Source: CAYYIS01 sp964470965 (GTDB taxonomy: Bacteria > JAAXHH01 > JABIQT01). Taken from it: a DNA stretch of 64,000 nt. The notes beneath the pieces were generated by a model. The model saw only the letters and a list, made by a program, of their open reading frames with translations, was not told where the DNA came from and did not search any database. The stretch is taken from positions 25,619-89,618 of the forward strand of contig CAYYIS010000017.1 in NCBI GenBank assembly GCA_964470965.1, in the 5' to 3' direction. A program made the translations under genes and the position numbers. Within the stretch, counting starts at the first letter, position 1. Every line of letters begins with the position of its first letter. Shown piece after piece: positions 43,282-53,116 of the stretch.

Positions 43282-44536
43282 ATCAGTTCCATCATAAATT
43301 TAACCTCACGATGTTGAACGATCGTGTTTCCGTTGCATTCAGTGAACATGTAATTTGTTATGTGTTGCATTCGAAAAACTGATCCGAGGCAATATCATGC
43401 ACTTCGAACCGGGCGTGAAGTATGGTCCTTTTCTCTCGAGACCTCATCGAGTGCAACGCCGCCACACAACTGTCAGCGAGTACGATATCGTTTTCTTCGG
43501 AATAGACTTGGGCACCCGTATATTTTGCGATATCCCGCCCCATGGGTGCAGGAATTGAAATCGCCGTTGTAAATATTGATGCTAAATCTCTCTCCACCGG
43601 TGTTTCCCCCATACCATCCATGGTTGCTCCCTTCCCTAATACCTTAGCTGCGCGCCCTACCTGATTACATGGCCATCTGGTTAATGCCATGCCGACCTCG
43701 GCCCCATCCCTGTGAAAGAGCTCGGGGCTTTAGGGAAGGGACCCGCAGAGTTTGGTGTCGGCGCTGATTTCGGCCATGAAGGGATGGCTGAAATCCGGGA
43801 GAAAATTCGGTTTTGAACCTTTAGCTTCAACATATCGAACTCGAAGTCAGTCAGTCGCAAGACGGAGTCAGTTGATATTACCCTTCCGTCGGATATCCCC
43901 AATCCCGGTTGTCTGGTCAACAACATCATAGAGGCCTGGCCTTCGGGGGCGCGTGGTTCATCCAGAATCGAATCGGCTTGTCTGAAATTGTGCTTCAGGG
44001 TCTGGGGCATGCAGACGCCCATCGTGTTGTTAAAAAAGAGGCGGACGAATTTTTCGAATGGCTCTTTATCACGATTTGGGTTGAATCCGGGTCACGAGTG
44101 GGGAAAATCACCGATACAAACCGTAGGTCGTTCATTGAACGGTGGGATTGCAACGCCGGGTTTTATGTGTCATATAGTTTCACTCTACATAATCAGGGAT
44201 GGTAAACGTTGTAGATGGAATCTCAAGGTATAGTAATGTATTACCGTATAGATAACAAGCATGAAATGGATGCCGTCGAGATCCTTGTTTTCTCTTGCCC
44301 GTCAACTATCCAACGGTTATTTTGTAATGCAATGCGGTCGTTATATCACCATTATTGGATTACTGATAAGCGGTCAATACGACCTGAAATCCTGATCACT
44401 ATCCGTTGGATTTCCTGTGCCGGTGGCTGTCAACGAAATTAATTTTGGTGCCGTTCTGTGTTGTGTTCATCCTCTTCAGAGACTGCGATATCATCCGGGA
44501 TAACAACGGCCTTGGTTTTTGTTACGGAGTAACGAA
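43282..44536. other. Gene-poor region upstream of nadE
   Basis: These 1255 bases between ABA4-like and nadE genes hold only small broken frames on both strands. A - strand piece (43358-43690) may be the end of a decayed gene and is listed separately. No RNA gene, repeat or clear promoter was recognised. The region does not look like an intact mobile element. Confidence 0.45.
43358..43690 (-). pseudogene. Possible gene remnant (C-terminal fragment)
   Basis: This 110-residue frame has protein-like composition. It contains SIPAPMGRDIAKYTGAQVYS and a run ending VLADSCVAALHSM, reminiscent of the C-terminal region of certain glycoside hydrolase-like proteins. Extending upstream in the same frame gives a further 10 or so sensible residues (LFHRDGAEVG) before a stop. 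Coding-like sequence then seems to continue in another frame around 43700-44000. This suggests a frameshifted, decayed gene. The family call is by eye and weak; it could be a chance frame. Confidence 0.25.
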
Positions 44537-46528
44537 ATGACGAACCAAACTTTCATGGACATCCGCAACCACGGATTCGTACGGGTTGGGGTTGTGGTGC
44601 CGCTGGTGCGGATAGCTGATCCGGTGGAAAACCTTGCCAATCACCTCCACCAGCTTCGCACGGTCTATGAAAAAGGCGCCTACTATGCGGTTTGCCCCGA
44701 GCTGGGCCTTACCGGTTATACGTGCGGAGACCTTTTCCATTCAAAGGCCCTTCAGATCGGCGCCGAAGAAGCGTTGCAGGGGCTTCTCGACGCCACCGGG
44801 GACTGGGATATGGTCATCAGCGTGGGTATGCCGGTCGTTGTGGACCAGTCAGTATTTAACGTTGGCGTGAGCATATCCGGCGGGCGCATCCTCGCGGTGA
44901 CACCCAAAACGTATCTTCCTGAGTATCGGGAATTCTACGAGATGCGTTACTTCGCCCAGGCAGCTGAAGCCAAATGTGAAAGGATCACGATTTGCGGTCA
45001 GGATGCCCCGTTCGGAACCGATATATTACTCCAGGGGCGTGACGCCAATGCCGTGATCTTTCCCACCATTTGCGAGGACGATTGGGCGCCGGTCCCACCG
45101 AGTGCCAGAGCCGCGCTGGCAGGTGCAACCATCCTGGCCAATCTCTCCGCCTCCAACATAGTGATCGGGAAAGCGAGTTACAGAGAGAGCCTGATCGTAG
45201 GTTCTTCCGCCCGTAACCAGGCCGCCCATCTGTATGCAGCAGCAGGATTTGGGGAATCGACAACGGACCTGGCCTGGGATGGCCATGCGTTTATTGCCGA
45301 CAGGGGTTACCTCCTGGCCCGCACAGAGCGGTTCCAGATGGAAGGCGATCATGCCATCGCCGATATCGATCTGGATGCACTTGTGTACGAGCGCGGACAT
45401 CAGAGTTCGTTCCGGCAGAATGCTGCCGAATATGAGACGGAATGGCGCCGGGTGAATTGCCATGAAGCGGATAGCATAGCGCGAGATGATGCGGAGGTAT
45501 TTCAGTCATTCGACAGGTATATAACCGCACACCCGTTTGTCCCGGATGACGAGGAAGCGCGAGACGATCGATGCCGCGAAGTGTTTTCGATTCAATCTAC
45601 CAGTCTGGCGCAGCGCCTTATGTCATTGCCCCCGGAAATGCGGAAGCTCGTCGTAGCCGTGTCAGGTGGCCAGGATTCAGCTCACGCCCTGAATGTAGCG
45701 GTGCGTACGATGGATCTGTTAGGGATGTCGCGGGAAAACATCCATGCCATGACAATGCCCGGATTCGGTACCACAGATCGAACCTATGCTAATGCCTGCG
45801 CGCTGATACGGGCAACGGGCGCAACATTTCAGGAGATTGATATCAAACCCGCTGTACGACAAGTCTTTTCTGATATCGGTCATTCCGAAGACAATCATAA
45901 TATCGTGTACGAAAATACTCAGGCATGGCTTCGTAAGATCGAGGAAATGACGACCGCTGCAAAAATAAACGGCATCGTGCTCGGTACGGGCGACCTGTCC
46001 GAACTGGTTCTGGGCTGGTGTACTATGTTCGGCGACCACGCCAGTCACTATGGCATCAACGCCGGGGTTCCGAAAACTCTGATATCATATCTGATACGCT
46101 GGACCGCGGACGTAGAGTTCAAGGAAGAACCGGATGTAAGGCATGTGTTGCATGATATTCTCGACACGCCCATATCTCCGGAATTGCTGCCTCCTTTTCA
46201 GGGGGAAATCCTCCAAAAAACCGAGGAAAAAATCGGTCCTTATGAGCTGCACGATTTCTTTACTTATTATTTCTTACGATTTGGTTTCGCCCCGACTCGC
46301 ATCGCCCGGCTCTGTTTCCACGCATTCGAAGGAAAATACGATCTTGCCGCCATTAAATCATGGATGCGCGAATTTCTGACCAGGTTCTTCAAGACACAGT
46401 TAAAACGAAGTTGTCTTCCTGATGGTCCCAAGGTCGGTATGACATCCATTTCTCCGCGGGGAGACTGGCGAATGCCGTCGGATGCCTCTGCTGCATCCTG
46501 GCTGAAGGACTTGGAAAAAATCCCCTAA
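44537..46528 (+). CDS. nadE: Glutamine-dependent NAD+ synthase
   Basis: This 663-residue two-domain enzyme amidates deamido-NAD to NAD using glutamine. The N-terminal nitrilase-like amidase domain has the Glu-Lys-Cys triad at E55 (PELGLTGYTCGD), K124 (TPKTYLPEYREFYE) and C179 (PTICEDDWAP). The C-terminal synthetase has the ATP loop SGGQDS at about residues 376-381 and GTGDLSELVLGWCT. The length is typical of the long bacterial NadE. ATG 44537 follows GGAG; six residues of a longer reading are rejected. PhyH gene 46546 follows 17 bases downstream. Confidence 0.97.
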   Translation: MTNQTFMDIRNHGFVRVGVVVPLVRIADPVENLANHLHQLRTVYEKGAYYAVCPELGLTGYTCGDLFHSKALQIGAEEALQGLLDATGDWDMVISVGMPVVVDQSVFNVGVSISGGRILAVTPKTYLPEYREFYEMRYFAQAAEAKCERITICGQDAPFGTDILLQGRDANAVIFPTICEDDWAPVPPSARAALAGATILANLSASNIVIGKASYRESLIVGSSARNQAAHLYAAAGFGESTTDLAWDGHAFIADRGYLLARTERFQMEGDHAIADIDLDALVYERGHQSSFRQNAAEYETEWRRVNCHEADSIARDDAEVFQSFDRYITAHPFVPDDEEARDDRCREVFSIQSTSLAQRLMSLPPEMRKLVVAVSGGQDSAHALNVAVRTMDLLGMSRENIHAMTMPGFGTTDRTYANACALIRATGATFQEIDIKPAVRQVFSDIGHSEDNHNIVYENTQAWLRKIEEMTTAAKINGIVLGTGDLSELVLGWCTMFGDHASHYGINAGVPKTLISYLIRWTADVEFKEEPDVRHVLHDILDTPISPELLPPFQGEILQKTEEKIGPYELHDFFTYYFLRFGFAPTRIARLCFHAFEGKYDLAAIKSWMREFLTRFFKTQLKRSCLPDGPKVGMTSISPRGDWRMPSDASAASWLKDLEKIP

Positions 46529-46545
46529 ACCCCTTTGGAGAAGAC

Positions 46546-47292
46546 GTGACACTATTCGAGCAAGCAGTTGCCGAATTAGAGATATATGGTTTTACCCTGA
46601 TTCCTGATGTATTGTGTAATGACGAGATAGGCAAATATAAAGAGTCTTTGATTCGGTGTGCTGAAAATGCCGGCGAAGCGGGATATGCCAATCGTAACGC
46701 GACTGCACTGGCCGTATTTAATCTTCCCGTTCTTGATCCGGTGTTCTTTCCGGTGATGGATCATCCCGTGATTCTGCCGGTTCTCGAACATTTCCTGGAC
46801 AGGTCGCTTATCCTCGGAAGCCTTAGTTCTCGAATCGTGCGTCCCGGTGACGGCACCCAGGATTTCCATAGTGATATCCCCGGCCATATGCTCAACATCA
46901 AATCTCCGGTGATGATGAATACGGTCTGGATACTGGACGATTTCAGTCCCCAAAACGGTGGAACAAGAGTGGTTCCCGGATCACACAAAAGTGGTATGGA
47001 CGGGCCTCCCGCCGGGATGGCTGTCACCCGGTACTTTCAACCCGAGGCAAAAGCCGGTAGTGTGTTGATCTTCAATGGGCAATGCTGGCATGGGAGCGGC
47101 ACCAACTCGAGCGATGCAAACCGCTGCGCCTTGTTCGCGCATTATCGGAAGTCCATGCTGATGTTTCAGCTAGATCCGCACGACAAGTTTCCCGTTGAAT
47201 GGTTCGACAGACTCAATACCAGACAGAGAGAACTTCTGCGCATGCATCACGGGCTCAGGGCGCCTCACGCCGCTGATGCAGATGTGAGATGA
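46546..47292 (+). CDS. Phytanoyl-CoA dioxygenase (PhyH) family protein
   Basis: This 248-residue Fe(II)/2-oxoglutarate oxygenase has the iron ligands H108-x-D110 in DFHSDIPGH, a distal His182 in CWHGSGTN, Arg193 for 2-oxoglutarate and the middle motif TRVVPGSHKSG. The start is GTG 46546 with GGAG 5 bases upstream. It follows nadE by 17 bases and ends just before the scaffold gap. It is a third family member in the window and shows only motif-level similarity to the others. The substrate is unknown. Confidence 0.9.
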   Translation: MTLFEQAVAELEIYGFTLIPDVLCNDEIGKYKESLIRCAENAGEAGYANRNATALAVFNLPVLDPVFFPVMDHPVILPVLEHFLDRSLILGSLSSRIVRPGDGTQDFHSDIPGHMLNIKSPVMMNTVWILDDFSPQNGGTRVVPGSHKSGMDGPPAGMAVTRYFQPEAKAGSVLIFNGQCWHGSGTNSSDANRCALFAHYRKSMLMFQLDPHDKFPVEWFDRLNTRQRELLRMHHGLRAPHAADADVR

Positions 47293-47389
47293 ACCCGGTT
47301 CATGCATCATATCTTTCATGACCCAATCGTCCGTCCCAACTTCCTCCCATGAAAACGCTTCTTCCAACCCATCCCTCAGATCGCATCTC

Positions 47390-47399
47390 NNNNNNNNNN
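47390..47399. other. Scaffold gap (10 N)
   Basis: Ten Ns mark an assembly gap of unstated true length within the 5' part of the first ABC exporter gene. The 100 or so bases after it (47400-47510) are visibly richer in G+C than the rest and contain a perfect GCGGGC-TTC-GCCCGC hairpin at 47481-47495. Confidence 0.95.
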
Positions 47400-47427
47400 C
47401 GGCAGCTTCAGGAAGGACAAGGGCATC

Positions 47428-49218
47428 GTGCGCGCCCGCGCCCCTCCCCCCACCCTGTGGTGGTTTGCTAACCGCCGGTGGCGGGCTTCGCCCGCAGGAC
47501 TCGGTACGGATGCCGGTGCGATGATCCCAGCGGCTTTACTGCCTGCCGTTCGCCTCCTGATTCTGGAACGCCTGCTTGATTCGGTGAATACCGTCATAGG
47601 TCAGGGGGAAGCGGGATTTCGACAGATACTCATATGGATTCTACTACTAGCAGGGCTTCAGCTTCTTCTAGCGGGTATCAACGCTGTCAGGGCCCGCGCG
47701 CGAGCTATTGTCCGCGAAAAAACAGGCTGGCGTCTGCAGGAACTTGTAATACAGAAAGCGGCCGATGTGGCGTTGCATCATTACGAGCAACCTGTGTTCT
47801 TTGACCGTCAGCAAAGGGCGTTATGGGCATCTATCTGGCGGTCTTTCAGTGTTTTTCACTCTGCACTCCTTTCCATCGAACTGACCATTACCCTGTTGTC
47901 GTATCTCGGCCTGCTGGTGACGGGCCATCTCTCCCTTCCTTTTGTGCTTATTATTGGCGCTTACCCCATCCTGCTTTCACACCTTCGAAGAGGTAAGGAG
48001 ACCTACCACCTTCATCGAAGGCAGACCGCTGACAAAAGGCACACAGATTATTATATCCAATTGTTGACGGACAGAGATGCTGCGAAAGAAATCCGGCTGT
48101 ACCATCTGGGGGATTACCTGACCCGTGCCTGGAAAGAACTGGCTGAGTCACTGCGCAGTGAACGACTGCGTTTGACCATGCACCAGCAAAAACACCTCGG
48201 ATATGCGAGTCTTACCACCATCGTCACGTTTTTCGCGGCATTACTTATTCTTCTCTGGCAGGCTGTAGCAGGGCTGATAACCTTCGGTGCCTTTTTTGCA
48301 CTGGCAAATGCCGTGAATCGATTCCAGGAGCAACTCAGCACCCTGCTTCGGACCATCAGTTCTGTCTTTGAGGAAATGCTTTATATCACAGATCTGCAGG
48401 ACTTTGTCGCGACACCTGAAGAGAGACAACCCCAAATGGTTTCAATCCCAGACAGACCGTTCAAGATCGTGTGTGAAGACCTCTGTTTTGCTTATCCCGA
48501 CGGTCCTACTGTTCTGGATAAACTGAATGTTACCATAGACGCCAACGAAAAGATCGCGCTCGTTGGTGAAAATGGTTCCGGGAAAACCACGCTTATTAAG
48601 CTGTTGCTCGGGCTATATCCTCCCACTTCGGGGCGCATCCTGATCGGTGGCATTGACATTACCACGATCGATCCGGAGGCGATGAGAAGCAAATGTGCAG
48701 CGGTATTCCAGGATTTCCTTCAATATCAACGCTCGGCCGCGGAAAATGTGGGTTACGGGCGGGTTGAAGCCATGGTGGATGTCCCCCGGATTCAGGCTGC
48801 CGCAATCGCAAGCGGCGCTTCAGAATTCATCGATCATCTGCCCGATCGATATGAGACAACGTTAGGGCGGTATTTTACCGGCGGACAGGATTTATCGAGG
48901 GGGCAGTGGCAAAAATTGGCCCTCTCCCGGGCCTACTTCCGAGAGGCACAGTTTCTTATCTTCGACGAACCTACGGCGGCGCTGGATCCGAGGGCTGAGG
49001 TCGAAGTGTTTAAACAATTCCGGGCTCTTGCGGAGGGAAAATCGGCCATCTTTGTTTCGCACCGTATGGCGTCAGCGAGAGTCGCCGACCGGATAATGGT
49101 GCTAAAGGGCGGCCACCTTGTCGAACATGGAACGCACGACGAACTGTTAAATCTTGCAGGGGAATACGCCAGAATGTTCACGCTCCAGGCGAAATGGTAT
49201 CGTTCAGAGGATTTTTAG
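47428..49218 (+). CDS. ABC exporter half-transporter (membrane domain plus ATPase), 5' end uncertain
   Basis: The body of this fused ABC protein begins near residue 30 of the listed frame (MIPAALLPAVRLLILERLLD). It has a six-helix exporter domain (residues about 50-330), then an ATPase with Walker A GENGSGKTT, signature LSRGQWQK, Walker B LIFDEPTAALD and H-loop VSHRMASAR. The true N-terminus probably lies across the gap: ATG 47318 opens a 24-codon frame reaching the Ns (MTQSSVPTSSHENASS). If the missing length is 2 modulo 3, it joins this frame. The first 25 or so listed residues are low-complexity and may be assembly error. It pairs with the next gene, probably as a heterodimer. Confidence 0.82.
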   Translation: MRARAPPPTLWWFANRRWRASPAGLGTDAGAMIPAALLPAVRLLILERLLDSVNTVIGQGEAGFRQILIWILLLAGLQLLLAGINAVRARARAIVREKTGWRLQELVIQKAADVALHHYEQPVFFDRQQRALWASIWRSFSVFHSALLSIELTITLLSYLGLLVTGHLSLPFVLIIGAYPILLSHLRRGKETYHLHRRQTADKRHTDYYIQLLTDRDAAKEIRLYHLGDYLTRAWKELAESLRSERLRLTMHQQKHLGYASLTTIVTFFAALLILLWQAVAGLITFGAFFALANAVNRFQEQLSTLLRTISSVFEEMLYITDLQDFVATPEERQPQMVSIPDRPFKIVCEDLCFAYPDGPTVLDKLNVTIDANEKIALVGENGSGKTTLIKLLLGLYPPTSGRILIGGIDITTIDPEAMRSKCAAVFQDFLQYQRSAAENVGYGRVEAMVDVPRIQAAAIASGASEFIDHLPDRYETTLGRYFTGGQDLSRGQWQKLALSRAYFREAQFLIFDEPTAALDPRAEVEVFKQFRALAEGKSAIFVSHRMASARVADRIMVLKGGHLVEHGTHDELLNLAGEYARMFTLQAKWYRSEDF

Positions 49219-49221
49219 CGT

Positions 49222-51027
49222 ATGCACGCTCTTTCGCAGGATAAGATTTCAGGCCTGAAAAAACTGCCGGCCCTGTTGTGGCTTCTGATATCAACACGTG
49301 CTGACATCATGGTAGGCCTGATCGCCTTGACCCTGGTCGCTGGCGGGATCCCTGCCGCTGAACTATGGATTCTTGAACAATTGCTGGATGAACTAGTCAC
49401 TGTGACGGGCCAGGGCAGTGAAGGGTTCTTCCAGGTCTTGCCGTGGGTCTGGGGATTGGCCGGGTTGCTACTGGCTTCCACCCTGATCGATATGGTGAGA
49501 AATGTGCTTCAGACCGACATTCAGGAGCGGCTGAGCATTCGACTGCAGCATGAAGTCGTTGAAAAAGTAAAGTCGGTGGAACTGGCCTGGTTCGAACATC
49601 CCGAGTTCTACGACAAACTGCAACGGGCCAACGAGGATATGAGCGGACGACTACTCACGCTTCAAAGGCTTGCGCTCGATATGATGTATTCGGCCATTGC
49701 CCTGAGTTCCATAGCCGCCATACTTTCGACCGGCCATTGGTCCCTCATGCCGATCGTCATAATCGGTGCGGTTCCCGGCGTTTGGATGGTCATGGTCATG
49801 AACCGAAAGACACACTGGGTCTACAGGATAAGAACGCCGGAATATCGACAGGTCATGTACCTGCGTCAGTTGCTCACGAACAGGGATGAGGCGAAGGAAG
49901 TGAGATTATTTAGTCTGCTTGACCATCTTCTATCTGACTGGCGGACCAGGAGTATCGATCTTGCCGTGGAACGCCGCCGACTGGAGGTGAAAGCGGGTTG
50001 GCTCGGTGGCCTTTCGGGAATACTCGGTGGTTGGGCCTATAGTCTGTGCCTGGCGATCCTGGGCTGGATTGTCGCAGGGGGAGGATTGACAATCGGAACG
50101 TTCGGAATGCTCACTCGAGGTGTCCAATTGTTTTACTGGCGTGTCGAAGGCATCATGCAGTCCCTCGCCAGAGTCCACGAGCAATCCCTGTATCTCGGCG
50201 ATTTATTCGAATTTCTGGAGTTGGAAGCACCTGCGGAGAGGCCAGGCGGAACGGATCCTGAATCAACCGGGGATGCTGTTGATCTGACGCTTGTATTTGA
50301 AGATGTCAGCTTCAGATACCCGGGGGCGGACCACGATGTGCTAAGGGAAATATCATTAACGATTCAACCAGGTGAAAGACTCGCCCTTGTTGGAGAAAAT
50401 GGTGCCGGAAAGACCACACTCGTAAAGTTGATGATGGGATTGTACCAGCCGACAGAGGGACGGATCACACTGGGAGGCAAACACCTTGATGCCTGGCCGA
50501 AGGATGTGCTCCGCGGCTTGTTCTCAGCAGTTTTTCAGGATTTTGTCAAATACCAGTTCCCGGTAAATGATAACATAGGGTTCGGTGCGCTCGAGGGTCG
50601 TAATGTTCATACTATAGGCAAAGCCGCAGAAATGGCAGGTGCCGCGAAATTCATAGAATCTCTGCCTGAAAAATACGAGACAATGCTGGGTAAACCCCTG
50701 GGAGGTGAGGACTTGTCGGTTGGGCAATGGCAGAAACTGGCCACGGCGCGGGCCCTTATACGCGATGCAAGGGTCATCATTCTTGATGAGCCGACCGCCG
50801 CTCTCGATCCCAAGGCCGAAGCCGAGGTCTATCGGAATTTTTCTGAAATGACTCGGGAAAAAACCGCGCTTTTGATTTCCCATAGACTAGGGTCCGCAAG
50901 AATAGCGGATCGTATCCTGGTTTTAAAGGACGGGGTATTGATAGAGCAGGGACCGCATGAAGATCTCGTAGCACAAAAAGGGGAATACGGTCGTTTGTTT
51001 GCCTTACAGGCCCAGTGGTATCAATGA
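49222..51027 (+). CDS. ABC exporter half-transporter (membrane domain plus ATPase)
   Basis: This 601-residue fused ABC protein has a six-helix membrane domain (residues about 18-330) and then an ATPase with Walker A GENGAGKTT, signature LSVGQWQK, Walker B VIILDEPTAALD and H-loop LISHRLGSAR. The end LFALQAQWYQ mirrors LFTLQ... of its partner. ATG 49222 starts 4 bases after the partner stop. The two are tandem paralogues that most likely form a heterodimeric exporter for lipid, peptide or small metabolite. The substrate is not indicated by neighbours. Confidence 0.93.
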   Translation: MHALSQDKISGLKKLPALLWLLISTRADIMVGLIALTLVAGGIPAAELWILEQLLDELVTVTGQGSEGFFQVLPWVWGLAGLLLASTLIDMVRNVLQTDIQERLSIRLQHEVVEKVKSVELAWFEHPEFYDKLQRANEDMSGRLLTLQRLALDMMYSAIALSSIAAILSTGHWSLMPIVIIGAVPGVWMVMVMNRKTHWVYRIRTPEYRQVMYLRQLLTNRDEAKEVRLFSLLDHLLSDWRTRSIDLAVERRRLEVKAGWLGGLSGILGGWAYSLCLAILGWIVAGGGLTIGTFGMLTRGVQLFYWRVEGIMQSLARVHEQSLYLGDLFEFLELEAPAERPGGTDPESTGDAVDLTLVFEDVSFRYPGADHDVLREISLTIQPGERLALVGENGAGKTTLVKLMMGLYQPTEGRITLGGKHLDAWPKDVLRGLFSAVFQDFVKYQFPVNDNIGFGALEGRNVHTIGKAAEMAGAAKFIESLPEKYETMLGKPLGGEDLSVGQWQKLATARALIRDARVIILDEPTAALDPKAEAEVYRNFSEMTREKTALLISHRLGSARIADRILVLKDGVLIEQGPHEDLVAQKGEYGRLFALQAQWYQ

Positions 51028-51049
51028 TCACCAGCAGGAGTATATCCTA

Positions 51050-52225
51050 ATGAAAATCACAGGCGTAGATGTCTTTATCTACAAGCACCCACAACATTAC
51101 ATGCTCAGGGGCGTCGAGGAGACACCGGGTAGAATAAAGGGCACCGACTATTTTTTCGAGCCACACTGGAGGCAGTCATACAGTCGCCAGGTGGAGTCTT
51201 GCCTGGTAAAAGTTACCACCGACGATGGACTTGAAGGCTGGGGAGAAGCCCAGGCACCGATCATGCCTGAAATGGCCGGAACGATCATTCAAAGGCTATT
51301 CGGACCAATTCTCATAGGCCGCGACCCGCTTGGAAGAGAATGGGTGTACGACCAACTGTATCATATCAACAATGTGAGGGGTCACGGCTCGGGATTTGCC
51401 GTGGATGCGATCGCGGCTCTTGATATTGCACTATGGGATATTGCCGGGAGGCATTACGGTGTTCCGATATACGAACTCATGGGCGGCGCGTGTCGGAAGA
51501 CATTGCCTTCTTATGTATCCGGGCTCAGGGAGCCTACTCTTGAAGAGCAGGGCGAGGCAGCGAGAGGATATGTCGAACGGGGTTTCGGAGCTATTAAAAT
51601 CTTTCTCGGACATGGAATTAAAGAGGATATCCATGCCATCAGAACCATCAGAGAAGCTGTCGGTCCGGATGTCACTCTTTACTGTGATTTGTTGTGGCGC
51701 TACAGACGCGATGAGGCGGTTCGAATCGGGCGCGTCTTGGACGAGGAGGGGTACGAATGGCTCGAAGCCCCATTGGCACCTGAAGATATACCGGGCCATC
51801 GCATTCTGGCCGACACACTGGATGTGGCCTTGGCGGTCGGTGAACCGTTGAGGACGGTGTATGAATTCCTCCCCTGGTTTGAGCAGCGGGCCCTGGAAAT
51901 CGCACAACCTGACATCGTGCGGACCGGTTTAACCGCGGCCAAAAAAATCGCGGGTATGGCGGAGGCATTTCGGATCCCCGTGGCGCCTCATATAGGTGTG
52001 TGCACTGGCATAGGAATGGCTGCTACGTGGCAGTTCGCTCTAACGATCCCCAATCTCCTCATACAGGAACATCAGATTAAATTAATGGACGGCGTGACCC
52101 AGTTGCTGTATACCTCTTTGGAGGAGAAGGATGGGCAATTGATAGTACCGGATGGTCCTGGCCTGGGCGTGGATGTGAACGAAGAAGTGGTCCAAGCGAA
52201 CACGACAGAACACTGGAGCGTTTGA
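51050..52225 (+). CDS. Mandelate racemase/muconate lactonizing enzyme family protein
   Basis: This 391-residue enolase-superfamily enzyme has metal ligands in order: Asp in YCDLLWRY, Glu in EWLEAPLAPED and Glu in VGEPLRTVYE. It has a strand-2 Lys (AIKIFLGHG) and, unlike the enzyme at 2558, keeps the final His in VAPHIGVCTG. CAGGAG precedes ATG 51050. It is probably an acid-sugar dehydratase or cycloisomerase. It lies directly after the ABC exporter pair and is convergent with the DUF2182 gene. The substrate is unknown. Confidence 0.85.
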   Translation: MKITGVDVFIYKHPQHYMLRGVEETPGRIKGTDYFFEPHWRQSYSRQVESCLVKVTTDDGLEGWGEAQAPIMPEMAGTIIQRLFGPILIGRDPLGREWVYDQLYHINNVRGHGSGFAVDAIAALDIALWDIAGRHYGVPIYELMGGACRKTLPSYVSGLREPTLEEQGEAARGYVERGFGAIKIFLGHGIKEDIHAIRTIREAVGPDVTLYCDLLWRYRRDEAVRIGRVLDEEGYEWLEAPLAPEDIPGHRILADTLDVALAVGEPLRTVYEFLPWFEQRALEIAQPDIVRTGLTAAKKIAGMAEAFRIPVAPHIGVCTGIGMAATWQFALTIPNLLIQEHQIKLMDGVTQLLYTSLEEKDGQLIVPDGPGLGVDVNEEVVQANTTEHWSV

Positions 52226-52330
52226 TGTCTGCCGGTTTTTCGGTATCGCTTCCTGTGCGCAAAAACACATTTCAAGGTTGCCGTCGGGGAACGCTGCCGG
52301 AGCGGGGCATTGGGTGGCGTTACGGGATGA

Positions 52331-53116
52331 TTATACATCTTTCAGCATATGCCATACGCCCCAGCCAACCAAAGCGAACCCCAGTAGCCTACCCGGCCAG
52401 TTTCCGCCTGTCAGCGTGTGGTCGATTAGGATATATATGGTGACTCCTGCCATCCAGAGCAGGTTCATGATTCCTGCAACGAAGGATAAGGACATCAATG
52501 CCCAGCAGCAGCCCACACAGAAGAGCCCGTGTGTGAACCCCATATAAACGGTGCCCATATCGCCATCTTTCCAGGAAGTCATAAAAAAACCGAGCGGTGT
52601 GCGGCAGTGTTTAAGACATGACTCTTTAACAGGCGTCCATTGGTACACACCTGCCGCAATCAAGATTCCGCCCGTAATTAAATCATCTGAAATTGCAAAT
52701 GACCGATCAAGTAGAACCCGGTCGTGAAGCGCGCCCTGAACAATGGCGGCAATCACGCTGAAGAGGCTCCAAACTATGATATAACCGGTAAGAAACATTG
52801 CTGCCGACTTGATGGTAGCCCGGGTTAAAGTTTGCCTGATTCCGGAAAGGGTGAGCACCCAGGGGGTGACACCGGGGAGCATCATGCCGATCATCATAAT
52901 CGCCCACATGGATGCTGCCATCAGATAGTCGTAAAAAGACCAATTATGAAAGAGAAGCTGTGAAGCCTTGGACGCCCTGTCCATCGATGCCGCCATATGG
53001 ATGGTATAGGTCCACGACAGAACCAGGAGAGAACCGATCAAAACGAGGATATATATATAATTCCGATTGAATCTGGCTGGGGGGATAGTCATCTGGGGGG
53101 AAGGATACCGGACCAC
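52331..53116 (-). CDS. DUF2182 integral membrane protein
   Basis: This 261-residue membrane protein has five or six hydrophobic segments. It carries the DUF2182 hallmarks MWAIMMIGMMLPGV in the first half and FTHGLFCVGCCWALMSLSFV in the second; the CVGCCW motif suggests metal or heme-like binding. The function of the family is not established. GTG 53116 has GGAG 5 bases upstream and overlaps the DUF1326 gene by 28 bases; an alternative ATG at 53092 overlaps its stop (ATGA) and would shorten the protein by 8 residues. Confidence 0.85.
   Translation of the reverse strand: MVRYPSPQMTIPPARFNRNYIYILVLIGSLLVLSWTYTIHMAASMDRASKASQLLFHNWSFYDYLMAASMWAIMMIGMMLPGVTPWVLTLSGIRQTLTRATIKSAAMFLTGYIIVWSLFSVIAAIVQGALHDRVLLDRSFAISDDLITGGILIAAGVYQWTPVKESCLKHCRTPLGFFMTSWKDGDMGTVYMGFTHGLFCVGCCWALMSLSFVAGIMNLLWMAGVTIYILIDHTLTGGNWPGRLLGFALVGWGVWHMLKDV

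Noticed and set aside
43909..44205. A 98-residue + strand frame before nadE.
   Set aside because: No ribosome site or domain; it overlaps the coding-like - strand pieces.
47481..47495. Perfect GCGGGC-TTC-GCCCGC hairpin as a terminator or REP-like repeat.
   Set aside because: It lies beside the scaffold gap inside an apparent coding region with abnormal composition; only one copy is seen, so no repeat family can be claimed.
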